A stretch of DNA of 6,536 nt, from assembly GCF_934754925.1 (NCBI RefSeq), contig NZ_CAKVJA010000072.1, positions 1-6,536 on the forward strand, given 5' to 3'. Every line of letters begins with the position of its first letter. Positions within the stretch are counted from its first letter, which is position 1. Source of the DNA: an uncultured Clostridium sp. (lineage in GTDB: Bacteria; Bacillota; Clostridia; Clostridiales; Clostridiaceae). The notes under the pieces were generated by a model that saw only the letters and a list, made by a program, of their open reading frames with translations, had not been told where the DNA came from and did not search any database. The position numbers and the translations under genes were made by a program. This document shows, in pieces, positions 6,052 through 6,536 of this stretch.

Positions 6052-6061
6052 ATTATACCAA
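6052..6061 (-). promoter_or_regulatory. Extended -10 promoter of the 5725-5988 gene
   Basis: Read on the minus strand, TTGGTATAAT occupies 6061-6052, a consensus TATAAT preceded by TGG. It is the same ten bases as in the promoter at 4014-4023. No clear -35 lies at the right distance, which is usual for extended -10 promoters. Transcription would begin near 6045 and give a leader of about 55 bases. Confidence 0.6.
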
Positions 6062-6062
6062 T

Positions 6063-6103
6063 AAAATGTTTCAGAATTATTACTCAAATCAACATTTTCT
6101 GAA
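6063..6103. promoter_or_regulatory. Overlapping inverted repeats upstream of the small membrane protein promoter
   Basis: AAAATGTT (6063-6070) is complementary to AACATTTT (6091-6098). TTCAGAA (6070-6076) is complementary to TTCTGAA (6097-6103). The two pairs overlap by a base or two at each arm, so they are alternatives rather than one stem. They cover the stretch just upstream of the -10 at 6057-6052, where an activator or repressor would bind. Confidence 0.4.
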
Positions 6104-6135
6104 TTTGTTAATGAATTCCGTTTCCAAGCGCGAAC

Positions 6136-6189
6136 CCCGGCGGCCGGCCTGGAAGAAGTGAGAAGCCAGCCTGACGCCCGGCGGCCGGC
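6136..6189. repeat. 13-bp GC-rich direct repeat (CCCGGCGGCCGGC) in a GC-rich block
   Basis: CCCGGCGGCCGGC occurs at 6136-6148 and again at 6177-6189, with a period of 41 bases. Each copy is itself near-palindromic, and the first contains the 8-base palindrome GGCCGGCC (6142-6149). The spacer has CCTGG and CCAG arms that could pair weakly. The block is strikingly GC-rich next to the AT-rich DNA before 6119. No known repeat family is recognised. Confidence 0.55.
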
Positions 6190-6202
6190 ACGAGTGCAGA
6201 AC

Positions 6203-6243
6203 AAAAAAACACACGCCGCTGCAGGATAATCCCACAGCGCGTG
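6203..6243 (-). terminator. Intrinsic terminator of the transketolase gene
   Basis: On the minus strand CACGC (6243-6239) pairs with GCGTG (6216-6212), and GCTG (6238-6235) pairs with CAGC (6221-6218), leaving one G bulge. An inner GGA/TCC pairing closes the loop. A run of seven T (6209-6203) follows almost at once. It lies about 47 bases beyond the transketolase stop codon. Confidence 0.8.
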
Positions 6244-6290
6244 CACAAAAGGTTACTCCTTTTTGGGAAGTAAAAGTGGACGAAAATCAA

Positions 6291-6536
6291 TTATTTCTGC
6301 AGAGCCTTTGCGGTCTCTACGATGTTCTCCACCGTGATGCCGTTCTTTGCCAGCAGACGTTCATAAGGAGCGGATTCACCGAACTGATCCTGGATGCCGA
6401 TTCTCTTTACAATGCCCTTGCCGGACTCCGCTGCCACCTCGCATACGGAACTGCCCAGACCGTTGATGATATTGTGGTCCTCTACAGTGATGATTTTGCC
6501 GATGTCATCGATGCAGGCCTTTACGCAGTCCACATC
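6291..6536 (-). CDS. Transketolase C-terminal section (partial, 3' end)
   Basis: The last 81 codons are present; the gene continues beyond the right edge. The fragment reads as the C-terminal domain of transketolase: IITVEDHNI (15-23), GLGSSVCE (26-33) and RIGIQDQFGES (45-55), followed by the usual closing helices. Asn25 stands where Gly-Gly-Leu-Gly is common in this family. Transketolase moves two-carbon ketol units between sugar phosphates in the pentose phosphate pathway, using thiamine diphosphate. In many Clostridia it is split into N- and C-terminal subunits, and this is most like the C-terminal subunit. A 1-deoxyxylulose-5-phosphate synthase, which shares the domain, is less likely because of the DQFGES motif and the short tail. 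A terminator follows. Its composition is GC-richer than that of the neighbouring block. Confidence 0.85.
   Translation of the reverse strand, partial: DVDCVKACIDDIGKIITVEDHNIINGLGSSVCEVAAESGKGIVKRIGIQDQFGESAPYERLLAKNGITVENIVETAKALQK

Larger units (their letters stand above)
5989..6290. other. Gene-free region: promoter, dyads, GC-rich repeat block and terminator
   Basis: These 302 bases hold no credible gene. From left to right they contain the leader and promoter of the small membrane protein, overlapping inverted repeats at 6063-6103, an abrupt change from AT-rich to GC-rich DNA near 6119, a 13-bp direct repeat, and the terminator of the transketolase gene. A further small dyad, AAAAGG-TTACT-CCTTTT (6247-6263), lies between that terminator and the transketolase stop codon. 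Confidence 0.7.

Noticed and set aside
6119..6145. T-arm-like GGGGTTCGCGC on the minus strand, suggesting a tRNA or attachment site
   Set aside because: The stem needs two G-T pairs, the loop lacks the conserved purine pattern, and no acceptor, D or anticodon arm surrounds it.
6001..6246. 81-codon minus-strand reading frame
   Set aside because: It runs through the transketolase terminator, the GC-rich repeat and the promoter of the next gene, with no Shine-Dalgarno and a composition unlike a protein.
1..6536. CRISPR arrays, insertion sequences, rRNA or tRNA genes
   Set aside because: No regularly spaced repeats, transposase-like proteins, terminal repeats with target duplications, or RNA gene signatures were seen on either strand.

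Overview
The window looks like chromosomal DNA from a low-to-mid GC Gram-positive anaerobe, probably class Clostridia. The grounds are strong AGGAG-type ribosome binding sites, frequent intrinsic terminators, extended -10 promoters, a YfhO-family gene, and a transketolase C-terminal section of the type often encoded as a separate subunit. I cannot name a genus. Hand-counted GC in 60-base samples is about 62% at 1-60 and 55% at 6301-6360, against about 38% at 5041-5160. So two GC-richer, housekeeping-type genes cut by the window ends (a probable AGCS amino acid:cation symporter on the left, transketolase on the right) flank a more AT-rich accessory block.

Layout. (1) 1-175: the first 36 codons of a minus-strand AGCS symporter with its RBS and an extended -10 promoter. 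(2) 176-228: a perfect 22-bp hairpin that terminates the next operon. (3) 236-3882, minus strand: a two-gene operon. A polyprenyl-phosphate glycosyltransferase (GT2 with two C-terminal membrane helices) is read first. It overlaps by TTGA a large YfhO-family membrane protein. By analogy with CsbB/YfhO of Bacillus subtilis this is a surface glycosylation pair: the first enzyme loads a sugar onto a lipid carrier inside the cell, and the second transfers it to an acceptor outside. No GtrA/GtcA-type flippase is present. (4) 3883-4121: a divergent control region. The minus promoter carries a run of eight G in its -35/-10 spacer. The plus promoter has an extended -10 and a CTTAAG dyad, followed by an 8-codon leader ORF. 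(5) 4122-4894, plus strand: an unrecognised protein with a signal-like N-terminus and a C-terminal anchor, coupled by ATGA to a 76-77 aa small membrane protein. (6) 4912-4951: a long imperfect hairpin containing two GTACATGT boxes. (7) 5005-5682, plus strand: an orphan OmpR-type response regulator whose receiver lacks the usual acidic pair. (8) 5685-5720: a hairpin shared by this gene and the convergent 5725-5988 gene for another small three-helix membrane protein. (9) 5989-6290: promoter, dyads, a GC-rich block with a 13-bp direct repeat, and the transketolase terminator. (10) 6291-6536: the end of the transketolase gene.

Inference. The middle block reads as a small envelope module: glycosylation genes, two small membrane proteins, one extracytoplasmic anchored protein, and one response regulator with no kinase beside it. 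The plus operon promoter and the 5725-5988 gene promoter share the same TTGGTATAAT extended -10. The best candidate for something unusual is the G8 tract inside the promoter of the glycosylation operon, because length changes there could switch expression on and off. Nothing here shows a defence system, transposon, CRISPR array or RNA gene.
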